The notes: generated by a model not told the origin, from the letters alone. Counted from the stretch's first letter, positions 1 to 9,181 are shown. The stretch is DNA of 64,000 bases from Rhizobium altiplani (GCF_001542405.1 NZ_LNCD01000140.1:62001-126000), one strand, 5' to 3'. Program-made: numbers and translations.

Positions 1-842
1 ATGCAGCGGATCGCGCCTTCGCCCGACGGAGCGACCATGTCGTAACCATCCGAGGTCGCGCCGTAGCCGACGATTTCAGCGTAGATCTTTGCACCGCGCG
101 CCTTGGCACGCTCCAGTTCTTCCAGGACGAGAACGCCCGCGCCGCCGGCGATGACAAAGCCGTCGCGGCTGACATCATAGGCACGCGACGCCGTTGCCGG
201 CGTCTCGTTGTACTTGGAGGACATGGCGCCCATGGCATCGAAGAGGTTCGACATCGTCCAGTCAAGGTCTTCGTGGCCGCCAGCGAACATCACGTCCTGC
301 TTGCCCCACTGGATCATCTCTGCGGCATTGCCGATGCAGTGTGCCGAGGTCGAGCAGGCCGACGAGATCGAGTAGTTGACGCCGTGGATCTTGAACCAGG
401 TGGCGAGCGTTGCCGATGCCGTCGAGGACATCGCCTTCGGCACGGCAAACGGGCCGATGCGCTTCGGGCTGTTGTTCTTGATGGTGATCTCGGCAGCTTC
501 GATCAGCGTGCGCGTCGAAGGTCCGCCGGAGCCCATGATGATGCCGGTGCGCTCGTTGTTGCTGATGTCGCTCTCTTCCAGACCGGAATCGGCGATCGCC
601 TGCTTCATTGCCACATGGTTCCAGGCGCCGCCCTGACTCAGGAAGCGCATGGCGCGGCGGTCGACCAGATCCGTCGGATCAAGCGACGGGCGACCCCAGA
701 CCTGGCACTTGAAGCCGTGCTCAGCAAAATCGTTGGAGAAGGAAATGCCGGACTTGGCGTCGCGCAGCGACGCAGTGACCTCGGCGGCATCATTGCCGAT
801 CGAGGAGACAACACCCAGACCCGTAACAACTACCCGTCTCAT
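1..842 (-). CDS. fabB: Beta-ketoacyl-ACP synthase I, C-terminus cut by window edge
   Basis: Condensing enzyme of type II fatty-acid synthesis, which elongates acyl-ACP and, with FabA, serves the unsaturated branch in the cytoplasm. Translation of the minus strand from the ATG at 842 begins [18 protein letters not shown], typical of KAS I/II. The nucleophile is Cys163 in SSACSTSAH. 280 complete codons are present, so roughly the last third of a ~400-residue protein, including the catalytic histidines, lies outside the window. It follows fabA on the same strand after 58 bases, the usual rhizobial fabA-fabB pair. FabB rather than FabF is favoured by this linkage. Confidence 0.93.
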   Translation of the reverse strand, partial: MRRVVVTGLGVVSSIGNDAAEVTASLRDAKSGISFSNDFAEHGFKCQVWGRPSLDPTDLVDRRAMRFLSQGGAWNHVAMKQAIADSGLEESDISNNERTGIIMGSGGPSTRTLIEAAEITIKNNSPKRIGPFAVPKAMSSTASATLATWFKIHGVNYSISSACSTSAHCIGNAAEMIQWGKQDVMFAGGHEDLDWTMSNLFDAMGAMSSKYNETPATASRAYDVSRDGFVIAGGAGVLVLEELERAKARGAKIYAEIVGYGATSDGYDMVAPSGEGAIRC

Positions 843-900
843 GTGTTTCGACCTTTTCGTTTTTTCTAACTTGGAAACCGGGCAACTACGCCCGGTGCAA

Positions 901-1416
901 TCAGGCTTCTTTGTCCTTGGACAGGCCGACGCGCAGGTCGGTTGCCTGGTAGATGGTTTCGCCGTCGGCCTTCAGCCAGCCATCGGCGGTGCCGAGAACC
1001 AGGCGGCCGCGCATGACGCGCTTGAAATCGATGCCGTACTCAAGCAGCTTCGTGGTCGGGCGAATCATGCCCTTGAACTTCACTTCGCCGGTTGAAAGCG
1101 CCATGCCGCGACCGGGCTCGCCCAGCCAGCCGAGGAAGAAGCCGGTCAGCTGCCACATGCCGTCAAGGCCGAGGCAGCCGGGCATGATCGGGTTACCCTG
1201 GAAGTGGCAGGGAAAATACCAGTCGTCGGGTTTCACGTCGTATTCAGCGCGAATGTAGCCCTTGTCGAAGGCGCCACCGGTTTCGGAAATGTCGGTAATG
1301 CGATGAACCATCAACATCGGCGGGAGAGGAAGCTGTGCGTTGCCCGGACCGAACAGTTCGCCGCGGCCGCAAGCCAGAATTTCCTCGTAGTTGAAGCTGG
1401 ATTGTTTCGTCGCCAT
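901..1416 (-). CDS. fabA: 3-hydroxydecanoyl-ACP dehydratase/isomerase
   Basis: Dehydrates beta-hydroxyacyl-ACP and isomerises trans-2- to cis-3-decenoyl-ACP, the entry to anaerobic unsaturated fatty-acid synthesis. The 171-residue protein has the family length. The hot-dog fold active site is visible: His71 in [11 protein letters not shown] and Asp85 in GLDGMWQL, corresponding to His70/Asp84 of the E. coli enzyme. It starts with ATG at 1416 and is followed by fabB, probably in one transcript, and is divergent from irr. An imperfect inverted repeat lies about 67 bases upstream of the start. Confidence 0.97.
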   Translation of the reverse strand: MATKQSSFNYEEILACGRGELFGPGNAQLPLPPMLMVHRITDISETGGAFDKGYIRAEYDVKPDDWYFPCHFQGNPIMPGCLGLDGMWQLTGFFLGWLGEPGRGMALSTGEVKFKGMIRPTTKLLEYGIDFKRVMRGRLVLGTADGWLKADGETIYQATDLRVGLSKDKEA

Positions 1417-1721
1417 GAAAACTCTAATTCCCCCCGCAACTATGCCGATGGATGTGAACGTTTAGTCCAAGTTCAGCGGAAAATGAAGCATAAGCATGAC
1501 TGAGCTTCATCCAACCTCCGGAGGACCGGCTGCGCGCCTTATTTGGTGGTCGCATACAGGAAGGCCAAGCCCCCGGCCAGCACTAATTGCGCCAAAAGCC
1601 CGATTTTGCGGCGTTTTCGCACTCTTTGTCCCCATTGAAACTATTGAAACGCTTTTGCGCAAAAGTTATATGGCTAATGAAACCTGATTACTTGACGCTA
1701 GATTAAACCGGAGTTCGTCGG
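1417..1721. other. Divergent fabA-irr intergenic region
   Basis: 305 bases with no convincing gene. A plus-strand reading frame at 1496-1687 has no recognisable domain and overlaps the promoter signals, so I do not call it. The region holds an inverted repeat (ATGAAGC at 1483-1489, GCTTCAT at 1504-1510) on the fabA side and the irr promoter with a 14-bp palindrome in its spacer on the irr side. Confidence 0.6.
1644..1672 (+). promoter_or_regulatory. Putative irr promoter with palindrome in the spacer
   Basis: A -35-like TTGAAA (1644-1649) and a -10-like TATATG (1667-1672) are 17 bases apart. The spacer contains the perfect palindrome CTTTTGCGCAAAAG at 1652-1665. The position between the promoter hexamers suggests a repressor or activator site. 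It does not match the Irr ICE-box or a RirA/IRO box as I know them. Promoter function is inferred. Confidence 0.45.
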
Positions 1722-2141
1722 ATGGTGGCAGAGGCCCCGCTTACCATTGAGGCACGGCTGAGACACGCCGGCCTTCGTCCGACGCGCCAGCGCGTCGCGC
1801 TCGGTGACCTGCTTTTCGCCAAAGGCGATCGGCACCTGACGGTCGAGGAACTCCACGAGGAGGCCGTGCAGGCGGGAGTGCCTGTGTCGCTGGCGACCGT
1901 CTACAACACGCTGCACCAGTTTACCGAAGCAGGGATGATCCGCGTTCTCGCGGTCGAAAGCGCCAAGACCTATTTCGACACCAACGTCTCCGACCACCAT
2001 CACTTCTTCGTCGAAGGCGAAAACGACGTGCTGGATATCCCGGTCAGTAATCTGACCATCGGCAATCTGCCGGAGCCGCCGGAAGGGCTGGAAATCGCCC
2101 ACGTCGACGTCGTGATCCGCCTGCGCGCGAAGCGGCGCTGA
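1722..2141 (+). CDS. irr: Fur-family iron response regulator Irr
   Basis: Irr represses or activates iron and heme genes when iron is low and is inactivated or degraded when heme is available. The 139-residue protein has the Fur winged helix (about residues 10-80, with LATVYNTLHQFTEAG) and the Irr-like HHH motif at His92-94 in SDHHHFF, linked to heme sensing in the family. The usual N-terminal Cys-Pro heme regulatory motif of Bradyrhizobium Irr is absent, as in other Rhizobiaceae. The start has GGAG 9 bases upstream. Divergent from fabA and convergent with the TRIC-like gene. Confidence 0.93.
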   Translation: MVAEAPLTIEARLRHAGLRPTRQRVALGDLLFAKGDRHLTVEELHEEAVQAGVPVSLATVYNTLHQFTEAGMIRVLAVESAKTYFDTNVSDHHHFFVEGENDVLDIPVSNLTIGNLPEPPEGLEIAHVDVVIRLRAKRR

Positions 2142-2143
2142 TT

Positions 2144-2779
2144 TCACATCACATCATCAGGATGCCGGCCGGGCTTTGCCTTGTAGGTCGGAAAGGTCCA
2201 ACCGAAATAGAGCGCGCCGCCGCGCACTGAGAATGCCGCGACGACACCGACGGCAGAGGCCGCATAGAGCGGCAGGTCGAGTGCGTTCGCAGCCGTAAAT
2301 ATGCCGCCGCCGACCAGTGCTGCGGTGATGTAGATTTCCGGCCGCAACAGCACGGACGGCTCGTTGGCCAGTAGATCGCGCAGGATGCCACCGAAGGTCG
2401 CCGTCAACGTCCCGGTCACGATGCCGATCGTTGGCGAGCCCGTGGCGGCGAGGCCCTTCGCGGCACCCATCACGCAGTAAGCCGACAGCCCTACGGCATC
2501 GAGCCAGATCAGCAAGCGATAGCGCGATTCAACGAGGTGGGCGGTAAAGAACACCAGGACGCCGATGGCGCAGCAGACGATGACGTAAGTCGGGTTCAGA
2601 ACCCAGAACACCGGCACACGGCCAAGGACAATGTCGCGCACCGTACCGCCACCCGTCCCCGTGACGATGGAGAAGAACAGGAAGCCGATCAGGTCAAGCT
2701 GTTTCCGCGAGGCCGCGAGCGCGCCTGTTGCCGCAAAAAGCGCAACGCCGGCATAATCCACATAGACGAACAGCGGCAT
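2144..2779 (-). CDS. TRIC/UPF0126-family membrane protein
   Basis: Integral inner-membrane protein of 211 residues with about seven hydrophobic segments arranged as two homologous halves, as in the trimeric intracellular cation channel family (two UPF0126 domains). Each half carries a glycine-rich motif: GTGGGTVRDIVLG near residue 42 and TATFGGILRDLL near residue 127. Family members conduct monovalent cations, but the bacterial role is poorly defined. The gene ends 2 bases from the irr stop, in convergent orientation. Confidence 0.88.
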   Translation of the reverse strand: MPLFVYVDYAGVALFAATGALAASRKQLDLIGFLFFSIVTGTGGGTVRDIVLGRVPVFWVLNPTYVIVCCAIGVLVFFTAHLVESRYRLLIWLDAVGLSAYCVMGAAKGLAATGSPTIGIVTGTLTATFGGILRDLLANEPSVLLRPEIYITAALVGGGIFTAANALDLPLYAASAVGVVAAFSVRGGALYFGWTFPTYKAKPGRHPDDVM

Positions 2780-2902
2780 GCAGTCCTCCAGAACCGGCGC
2801 GTATCTTTCGAATATGAATCACGGCGGCAAGGGCGGCGCAAGCCGGATCAAGCAAACTGTCCGGCCAACAGCGTCCTTATTCGACCAAAAGAGAAACCCT
2901 TC

Positions 2903-3385
2903 GTGAAAACGCTCCTGATCGCTCTGAACCTTGCCGCGCTACTCGTCGCCCCCGTTGCGGCCTTCGCACAGCAATCGCTTATCTCGGATCCGGAGGTCTA
3001 TGAGAAGAAGCACTTTCAGGAGCAGTGCACCAAGGCGGAATTTTCGGACGGCTTCGTCCTCCGCCAGGATATCAACAATGACGGCCTGATCGACGCCGTC
3101 GTCAACGAGGGTGAGCTCACCTGCGACGGCGAGAAGGGTCCGCAGTGCAATGATGACGGCTGCACTTATAATTTCTATCTGCAGGTCGCCGAGGGCGGCT
3201 ATTTCATGATCGCGACCGCCCAGGTCTACGGTTATGACTTCGTGAAGCGCTTCGGCAACATGGTGCTGGCAATGAAGATGCACCCGCGTTTCTGCGATCG
3301 TCCGGATGCTGACAAGGCGAAGGAGCCTTGTGTCGTCACAGCCCGTGTGCGCGGCACCAAGTTCGTGACGATCTCCAAGAAATAG
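2903..3385 (+). CDS. Secreted protein with an EF-hand-like loop, function unknown
   Basis: I chose the GTG at 2903 because it opens a clean signal peptide (KTLLIALNLAALLVAPVAAFA, then QQS); the frame stays open further upstream but that part looks non-coding. The mature part of about 139 residues contains DINNDGLIDAVVNEG, which fits a calcium-binding DxNxDGxID loop, and six cysteines in the mature chain. It is probably periplasmic. No family was recognised. It converges with the YdcF-like gene with a 5-base gap. Confidence 0.7.
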   Translation: MKTLLIALNLAALLVAPVAAFAQQSLISDPEVYEKKHFQEQCTKAEFSDGFVLRQDINNDGLIDAVVNEGELTCDGEKGPQCNDDGCTYNFYLQVAEGGYFMIATAQVYGYDFVKRFGNMVLAMKMHPRFCDRPDADKAKEPCVVTARVRGTKFVTISKK

Positions 3386-3390
3386 CTAGT

Positions 3391-4176
3391 TCAGCCCGGA
3401 TAGAGCTCTGAAGTGCGGCCGGCGAGGTAGTAGCCGACGAGCCCGAACCATTCGCGGATTGCCGTTGCCAGGTTCTGGGAATTCCGGCTCGGCTGCGTGA
3501 AATCGAAGCCAAGGCTTTCTCGCCCGTCAGTGCGGTAGTCCGTCGGCCACGGCACGACGTCGATTCCAAGTTTACGGAAGATGCCGACCGATCGCGGCAT
3601 ATGGTAGCCGGAGGTGATCAGCAGGCAGTTCGAAAGACCTTGGCTTGCCAGAAGCTCCTTGGTGTTCATCGCGTTTTCGAAGGTCGTGCGCGATTTCGTT
3701 TCTTCGACCAGGCGGTCTCGGCCAATGCCGAACATCGGGAAGAAGCGCGCCGATATCGCCGCGTCACCTTCGTAGATGCCGGAGATCGACCCATCGCCGC
3801 CGGAAATCAGGATTCGCGTCTGCGGAAATTTCTGCGCCAGGCGCAGCGCTTCGACGAAGCGATCGGCCCCGGCATTGAGCTCTATTCCGTGGCGGGCGGT
3901 ATTCACCTCGTTCTCGAATGCACCGCCCAAGACGATCATGCACTGCAGGCTTGCCGGATCCTGCGGTTTGACAAACCGATCCTCGAGACCCTGCAGAAGG
4001 TAGTTGCCGACGGTGGTGTAGAGCGTGACGAACAAAATCAGGCCCGCAATCGCCGAGGAAACGAGACTTGTCGCACGCCAGCGGACAAGGCCCGTCACCA
4101 GGGCAAACAGGACGAAAAGGAAAGCGAGCGACAATGGCTGCCCGAAGATCCAGATGAGCTTTGAAAAGAGAAACAA
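3391..4176 (-). CDS. YdcF/ElyC-type DUF218 protein
   Basis: 261-residue protein with two N-terminal membrane segments (about residues 8-60) followed by a DUF218 domain. Visible family motifs are CMIVLGGA near residue 80, ILISGGDGS, and the TRTTFENA-like SRTTFENAMNT, with CLLITSGYHMPRS near the end. E. coli relatives (ElyC, SanA, YdcF) act in envelope or peptidoglycan-precursor homeostasis; the exact reaction is not settled. It ends convergently with the secreted EF-hand-like protein. Confidence 0.85.
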   Translation of the reverse strand: MFLFSKLIWIFGQPLSLAFLFVLFALVTGLVRWRATSLVSSAIAGLILFVTLYTTVGNYLLQGLEDRFVKPQDPASLQCMIVLGGAFENEVNTARHGIELNAGADRFVEALRLAQKFPQTRILISGGDGSISGIYEGDAAISARFFPMFGIGRDRLVEETKSRTTFENAMNTKELLASQGLSNCLLITSGYHMPRSVGIFRKLGIDVVPWPTDYRTDGRESLGFDFTQPSRNSQNLATAIREWFGLVGYYLAGRTSELYPG

Positions 4177-4240
4177 GGTTGTCTTCCTTCAGCGGTTTCC
4201 GCCCGCCATCTATCTGATTCGATAGGCCTCTATTGCGACT

Positions 4241-4951
4241 TCATTTCGTGCGCACCGCCGAACGTGGCGTGGCGTTAAACCGACGTTGCAGGCGTTTGGG
4301 GATGAGCAGAGAGGCGAGCGCAACCAGCATCGCAAAGACGGCAATCACCCACAGGGCCGCCGCACCCGCGATCTGTGTGAGCAGCGCGCCCATCACCGCG
4401 CCCGCAAACATGCCGGCCCACGGTACGATCTGGATCGTCCACTCCAATCGTTTGTCGCCGATAATCCAGCGCCCAAGGCCACGCCCAAAACGCGAGAGCG
4501 CTCCGGTCACATAGGTCAGCCCGATCGGCAGCCCCTCGATCTGCTCCACGGCCGCGTTCACCATCCCCATCGAAGCGACGATGAGATAGAAGCGCGGCAT
4601 CGCCACGCTCTCGCCCATCATGAGAGAGGCGGTAGCCAGCGCGATGCTGACGCAGGAAAGCACGGCGAAGGTGCGCCGGTCCGCGAAATGCGCGATCACG
4701 ATCCCGGCTGCATTGCCAAGCACGAAGACCATGATCGCCGAGAGTAGAATGGCCGCATGCCGTAGATCGCCGCCGCCGAGCGACAGGGCGGCGCGCGTTG
4801 TGTTGCCCGTCATGAACGACACGAAATCACCGGTCAGCGCCAGTCCGGTCGCATCGGTCATACCCGCCAGAAAGGAAATCGCGCCGGCAAGCATCAGGCC
4901 GGTCGTCGTTCTGCGCGTGCGTATGACGCGCCGCCGTCTTTCTCGTGTCAT
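4241..4951 (-). CDS. YoaK/DUF1275-family membrane protein
   Basis: 236 residues with about six hydrophobic segments. The N-terminal half has the DUF1275 signature AGMTDATGLALTGDFVSFMTGNTT (residues 29-52). Members are inner-membrane proteins of unknown substrate, sometimes proposed as transporters. The N-terminus is very basic (MTRERRRRVIRTRR), consistent with a cytoplasmic N-tail. It is on the same strand as the YdcF-like gene with 64 bases between them; co-transcription is possible but not shown. Confidence 0.85.
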   Translation of the reverse strand: MTRERRRRVIRTRRTTTGLMLAGAISFLAGMTDATGLALTGDFVSFMTGNTTRAALSLGGGDLRHAAILLSAIMVFVLGNAAGIVIAHFADRRTFAVLSCVSIALATASLMMGESVAMPRFYLIVASMGMVNAAVEQIEGLPIGLTYVTGALSRFGRGLGRWIIGDKRLEWTIQIVPWAGMFAGAVMGALLTQIAGAAALWVIAVFAMLVALASLLIPKRLQRRFNATPRSAVRTK

Positions 4952-5139
4952 TGAACCAAGGCTCCAGGCTGCCGATCAGTCGGCATCGGAACCATACATA
5001 CCCGCAGTTGCTAAAAATTTGGCAAAGCAGTGTATGAGGAAATGACCGCGAGCGAACAGTCCTCGGGCGCGACAGCCGTTAAGACGAAAGTGGTTCCAAA
5101 CGCGTCGAACAGCCAGTGTTATTCGTGTCGGGAGAAATT

Positions 5140-5215
<76 letters not shown>

Positions 5216-5311
5216 ATCAAGGCGGTCCGGCTAGGCCGGTCCTGGGATGCTTCGCGAAGCGCTTGCCTCGCGGAGTGGCGGCTTCTTACTTCCGGTTTTT
5301 GGAGATAGCAA

Positions 5312-5353
5312 GCCAAAAAAATCGGCCCGGCGAAATTTTCTCGTCCGGGCCGA
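5312..5353 (-). terminator. Rho-independent terminator of the FYDLN gene
   Basis: On the minus strand the stem TCGGCCCGG/CCGGGCCGA (5345-5353 and 5322-5330, nine perfect pairs, 14-base loop) is followed at once by a run of seven T. It lies 13 bases after the stop of the FYDLN-acid gene, so it ends that transcript. Confidence 0.88.
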
Positions 5354-5365
5354 GACTTAATCCGA

Positions 5366-5752
5366 TCAGACTTCGTCTTCGTCGCCGGTGACGCCGATGA
5401 TGTCGCTCATGTCGTCGTCATCGTCGTCTTCGTCGGCTTCGAGGAAGGTGTCGTCGTCGTCGCCTTCGATTTCGACGTCGTCATCACCCATATCTGGAAT
5501 CTCGTCGCCGGATGCGCCTTCATCAGCGTCCTCGAGCGAGACCAGTTCGACTTCCGTGCTTTCGGTATCGACTTCTGCCACTTCCTCTTCATCCTGGGCT
5601 TCAGCCGCTGCGGCAGCAGAGGTTTCCTCGAAGAAGGAGAGCGGATAGGACTTGCCCGTATAGGGAGAAACGATCGGATCCCGGTTCAGGTCGTAGAACT
5701 TCTTGCCGGTTTCCGGATCGGTACGCTTCGTTCCAAGTTCAGCTTTCGCCAC
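5366..5752 (-). CDS. FYDLN-acid domain protein (TIGR02300 type)
   Basis: Starting at the GTG at 5752 the product begins VAKAELGTKRTDPETGKKFY, the conserved N-terminus of the alphaproteobacterial FYDLN-acid family (FYDLN at about residues 19-23). The remaining two thirds is a strongly acidic, low-complexity tail with runs of Asp and Glu. Length is 128 residues, in the family range. The reading frame extends upstream, but that part is not family-like. Function is unknown. Transcription ends at a strong terminator. Confidence 0.9.
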   Translation of the reverse strand: MAKAELGTKRTDPETGKKFYDLNRDPIVSPYTGKSYPLSFFEETSAAAAAEAQDEEEVAEVDTESTEVELVSLEDADEGASGDEIPDMGDDDVEIEGDDDDTFLEADEDDDDDDMSDIIGVTGDEDEV

Positions 5753-5990
5753 TGTTAGCCTCGTGAGAATGGCCGAATCAAGATTCGGCAAATGCCGTGA
5801 AACCCGGCGTTCTATTCGGAATTTATAAGCCGGTCCCCATAATCGTTGCAGCACGGCATGTCAAAGCCAAACTTCATGCATCGCTCATGCGCGCCAGATG
5901 ACCGGCGCCGCCATTTGTGATAGTGAGCCGGCGATTGTTCATTTGCAGGGTAGATCGGCGCGTGGCCGGCTGCCGGGATAGGTGCGAGAA

Positions 5991-6632
5991 ATGTACCAGC
6001 CGCCGCATTTTCGTGAGGAAGACTTGAGTGTCCAGCACGCCTTGATCCGGGCACATCCGCTCGGCATGCTGATCACTGCGGGTACTTCGGGCTTGATGGC
6101 GAATTCGGTCCCTTTCCATCTGGATGCCGCAGCCTCCGAAAAGGGGATCTTGCGCCTTCACCTCGCCAAGGCCAATCCGCAGTGGCGCGATATCGACGCC
6201 GGCGCGGATGTGCTCGCCGTCTTCCAGGGCGCCGATGCCTACATCACGCCATCCTGGTACCAGACGAAGCAGGAGACCGGTAAAGTCGTGCCGACCTGGA
6301 ACTACGCGATCGTACAGGTCAGGGGCAGGGCCCGTGTCATCGACGACGCGGACTGGCTGCTTCAGCAGATCAACGCGATCACCACGCAACAGGAAGGCCC
6401 ACGCGACAGGCCTTGGGCAGTGGGTGATGCGCCTGATGATTTCATCCGCGCGCAGATGAAAGGCATCATCGGCGTCGAAATCGAGATTGCAGCGATTGAA
6501 GGCAAGTGGAAGGTCAGCCAGAACCGACCGGTTGCTGATCGCGAAGGTGTTGTTGCCGGTCTCGGTGAAGAGTCCGGTCGGGAAGACATGGTCGATCTCG
6601 TCCGCCGCTACGGCGGATTGGCGGAGACATGA
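5991..6632 (+). CDS. PaiB-like FMN-binding protein
   Basis: 213-residue protein of the FMN-binding negative transcriptional regulator (PaiB/DUF447-like) family with a flavin-binding split-barrel fold. Starts [11 protein letters not shown], and has the family motifs [36 protein letters not shown] (residues 87-105) and [10 protein letters not shown]. In Bacillus PaiB is linked to protease and sporulation control, but no DNA-binding domain is obvious here and an enzymatic or flavin-sensing role is equally possible. The ATG at 5991 is preferred to an in-frame GTG at 5982 because it matches the family N-terminus. Ends 4 bases into cmk. Confidence 0.88.
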   Translation: MYQPPHFREEDLSVQHALIRAHPLGMLITAGTSGLMANSVPFHLDAAASEKGILRLHLAKANPQWRDIDAGADVLAVFQGADAYITPSWYQTKQETGKVVPTWNYAIVQVRGRARVIDDADWLLQQINAITTQQEGPRDRPWAVGDAPDDFIRAQMKGIIGVEIEIAAIEGKWKVSQNRPVADREGVVAGLGEESGREDMVDLVRRYGGLAET

Positions 6633-7288
6633 ACGGACAGATGAGCTCCAAACAGTTTACGATCGCCATCGATGGACCCGCAGCCGCAGGCAAGGGAACG
6701 CTCTCGCGCCGCATCGCGGAGACCTACGGCTTTCATCATCTCGACACGGGGCTGACCTACCGCGCGACGGCAAAGGCTTTGCTCGATGCCGGCCTGACGC
6801 TCGACGACGAGGCGGTGGCAGAAAAGATGGCGCGCGAGGTTGAACTGGCCGGTCTCGATCGCGATATACTTTCGAAGCATGAGATTGGCGAGGCGGCCTC
6901 GAAGATCGCGGTGATGCCTTCGGTGCGGCGTGCACTGGTGGAGGCGCAGCGGCGGTTTTCTGAAAAGGCGCCCGGAACGGTGCTCGACGGCCGTGATATC
7001 GGAACCGTCGTCTGCCCGGCGGCGCCGGTAAAGCTCTATGTAACGGCAAGTCCCGAGGTTCGGGCGAAACGCCGCTACGACGAAATAACAGGCAAGGGAG
7101 GAATTGCCGATTTCGATGCCATTTTCGACGACGTCAAGCGCCGCGACGAACGCGACATGGGACGGGCCGACAGCCCTTTGAAACCAGCCGAAGACGCGCA
7201 CTTGCTTGATACGTCGGAAATGAGTATAGAGGCCGCGTTTCAAGCTGCGAAGTCGATCATCGATGCAGCTTTGAGCCGAAATACCTAA
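6629..7288 (+). CDS. cmk: Cytidylate kinase
   Basis: Phosphorylates CMP and dCMP with ATP in pyrimidine nucleotide recycling. The 219-residue protein has the P-loop GPAAAGKGT at residues 16-24, [11 protein letters not shown] for the monophosphate site, [10 protein letters not shown] and the lid region KRRYDEI. It overlaps the PaiB-like gene by 4 bases (ATGA), with a second possible ATG at 6641. rpsA follows after 166 bases, as in other Rhizobiaceae. Confidence 0.96.
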   Translation: MNGQMSSKQFTIAIDGPAAAGKGTLSRRIAETYGFHHLDTGLTYRATAKALLDAGLTLDDEAVAEKMAREVELAGLDRDILSKHEIGEAASKIAVMPSVRRALVEAQRRFSEKAPGTVLDGRDIGTVVCPAAPVKLYVTASPEVRAKRRYDEITGKGGIADFDAIFDDVKRRDERDMGRADSPLKPAEDAHLLDTSEMSIEAAFQAAKSIIDAALSRNT

Positions 7289-7454
7289 TTCGAGCGATTT
7301 GCCCAAGCTTTGCCTGGGCCGCTTCCGAAGACTAAGCCTGAAATTCCGTCCAAGCGCCGGATTGCTTCCCGACAGGAAGCGGACTGGGTTCAGGCCCGTT
7401 CAACACGAACCAACCGGCGCATACGTATCCGGATTCGGATATGCAGGAGATTAC

Positions 7455-9158
7455 ATGTCAGTAGCTACTCCCTCTCGCGAAGATTTCGCGGCCCTTCTCG
7501 AAGAATCCTTTGCCAAGCACGACCTGGCTGAAGGCTATGTCACCAAGGGCATCGTAACGGCAATCGAGAAGGACTCTGCCGTTGTCGACGTCGGCCTCAA
7601 GGTCGAAGGTCGCATCCTACTCAAGGAATTCGGCGCCAAGGCCAAGGACGGCTCGCTCAAGGTCGGCGACGAAGTCGAAGTTTACGTCGAGCGCATCGAA
7701 AACGCTCTCGGCGAAGCAGTTCTGTCGCGCGAGAAGGCTCGCCGCGAAGAAAGCTGGGTCAAGCTCGAAGCCAAGTTTGAAGCTGGTGAGCGCGTTGAAG
7801 GCGTTATCTTCAACCAGGTCAAGGGCGGCTTCACGGTTGACCTCGACGGCGCGATTGCCTTCCTGCCGCGTTCGCAGGTCGACATCCGTCCGATCCGCGA
7901 CGTTACCCCGCTGATGCACAACCCGCAGCCCTTCGAAATCCTCAAGATGGACAAGCGCCGCGGCAACATCGTCGTTTCGCGTCGTACGGTTCTGGAAGAA
8001 TCCCGTGCCGAGCAGCGTTCTGAAATCGTTCAGAACCTCGAAGAAGGCCAGGTTGTTGACGGCGTCGTCAAGAACATCACCGATTACGGTGCGTTCGTTG
8101 ACCTCGGCGGCATTGACGGCCTGCTGCACGTCACCGACATGGCATGGCGCCGTGTGAACCATCCGTCGGAAATCCTGTCCATTGGCCAGCAGGTCAAGGT
8201 TCAGATCATCCGCATCAACCAGGAAACCCACCGCATCTCGCTCGGCATGAAGCAGCTCGAGTCGGATCCGTGGGATGGCATCCAGGCCAAGTATCCGGAA
8301 GGCAAGAAGATTTCCGGTACCGTCACGAACATCACCGACTACGGTGCGTTCGTCGAGCTGGAGCCGGGCATCGAAGGCCTGATCCACATTTCGGAAATGT
8401 CCTGGACCAAGAAGAACGTACACCCCGGCAAAATCCTGTCCACGAGCCAGGAAGTCGAAGTCGTCGTTCTCGAAGTCGATCCGTCCAAGCGCCGTATTTC
8501 GCTCGGCCTCAAGCAGACGCTGGAAAATCCGTGGGCGGCATTCGCTCGCAACCATCCGGCTGGCACTGAAGTCGAAGGCGAAGTCAAGAACAAGACCGAA
8601 TTCGGCCTGTTCATCGGCCTCGACGGCGATGTTGACGGCATGGTGCACCTCTCCGACCTCGACTGGAACCGTCCGGGCGAACAGGTCATCGAAGAGTTCA
8701 ACAAGGGCGACGTCGTTAAGGCGGTCGTTCTCGATGTTGACGTCGAAAAGGAGCGCATCTCGCTCGGCATCAAGCAGCTCGGCAAGGACGCTGTCGGCGA
8801 AGCCGCAGCTTCGGGCGACCTGCGCAAGAATGCAGTCGTTTCCTGCGAAGTCATCGCAGTCAACGACGGCGGCATCGAAGTGAAGCTCGTCGACCACGAA
8901 GACATCACGTCGTTCATCCGCCGCGCAGACCTGTCGCGCGACCGCGACGAGCAGCGTCCGGAACGCTTCTCGGTTGGCCAGGTTGTTGACGCCCGCGTCA
9001 CCAACTTCTCCAAGAAGGACCGCAAGATCATGCTGTCCATCAAGGCTCTGGAAATCGCGGAAGAGAAGGAAGCTGTTGCTCAGTTCGGTTCGTCCGACAG
9101 CGGCGCTTCGCTCGGAGACATTCTCGGCGCGGCTCTGAAGAACCGCGGCGGCGAATAA
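7455..9158 (+). CDS. rpsA: 30S ribosomal protein S1
   Basis: Binds mRNA and helps initiation on the 30S subunit. The ATG at 7455 follows GGAGATTAC and gives MSVATPSREDFAALLEESF, the alphaproteobacterial S1 N-terminus; an upstream in-frame extension to 7299 has no family similarity. The 567 residues contain six S1 repeats, recognisable by recurring motifs such as ITDYGAFVDLGGIDGLLHVT and ITDYGAFVELEPGIEGLIHIS. Codon use is strongly biased, as expected for a highly expressed gene. A terminator follows. Confidence 0.97.
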   Translation: MSVATPSREDFAALLEESFAKHDLAEGYVTKGIVTAIEKDSAVVDVGLKVEGRILLKEFGAKAKDGSLKVGDEVEVYVERIENALGEAVLSREKARREESWVKLEAKFEAGERVEGVIFNQVKGGFTVDLDGAIAFLPRSQVDIRPIRDVTPLMHNPQPFEILKMDKRRGNIVVSRRTVLEESRAEQRSEIVQNLEEGQVVDGVVKNITDYGAFVDLGGIDGLLHVTDMAWRRVNHPSEILSIGQQVKVQIIRINQETHRISLGMKQLESDPWDGIQAKYPEGKKISGTVTNITDYGAFVELEPGIEGLIHISEMSWTKKNVHPGKILSTSQEVEVVVLEVDPSKRRISLGLKQTLENPWAAFARNHPAGTEVEGEVKNKTEFGLFIGLDGDVDGMVHLSDLDWNRPGEQVIEEFNKGDVVKAVVLDVDVEKERISLGIKQLGKDAVGEAAASGDLRKNAVVSCEVIAVNDGGIEVKLVDHEDITSFIRRADLSRDRDEQRPERFSVGQVVDARVTNFSKKDRKIMLSIKALEIAEEKEAVAQFGSSDSGASLGDILGAALKNRGGE

Positions 9159-9181
9159 TCGCCAGCAGGCTTGAAGAACAA

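Noticed and set aside
1496-1687. 63-codon frame between fabA and irr
   Set aside because: It covers the irr promoter, has no ribosome site and resembles no family.
5404-5480. Repetitive run of GTC/GTCATC trinucleotides resembling a microsatellite
   Set aside because: It encodes the Asp-rich tail of the FYDLN protein, a family trait, so it is coding low complexity.
5753-5854. N-terminal extension of the FYDLN protein from an upstream ATG
   Set aside because: The conserved family N-terminus begins at the GTG at 5752; the extension is not family-like.
7617-8897. 426-codon open frame on the minus strand opposite rpsA
   Set aside because: It is the antisense shadow of a highly biased ribosomal gene; no ribosome site or domain, and rpsA is certain.
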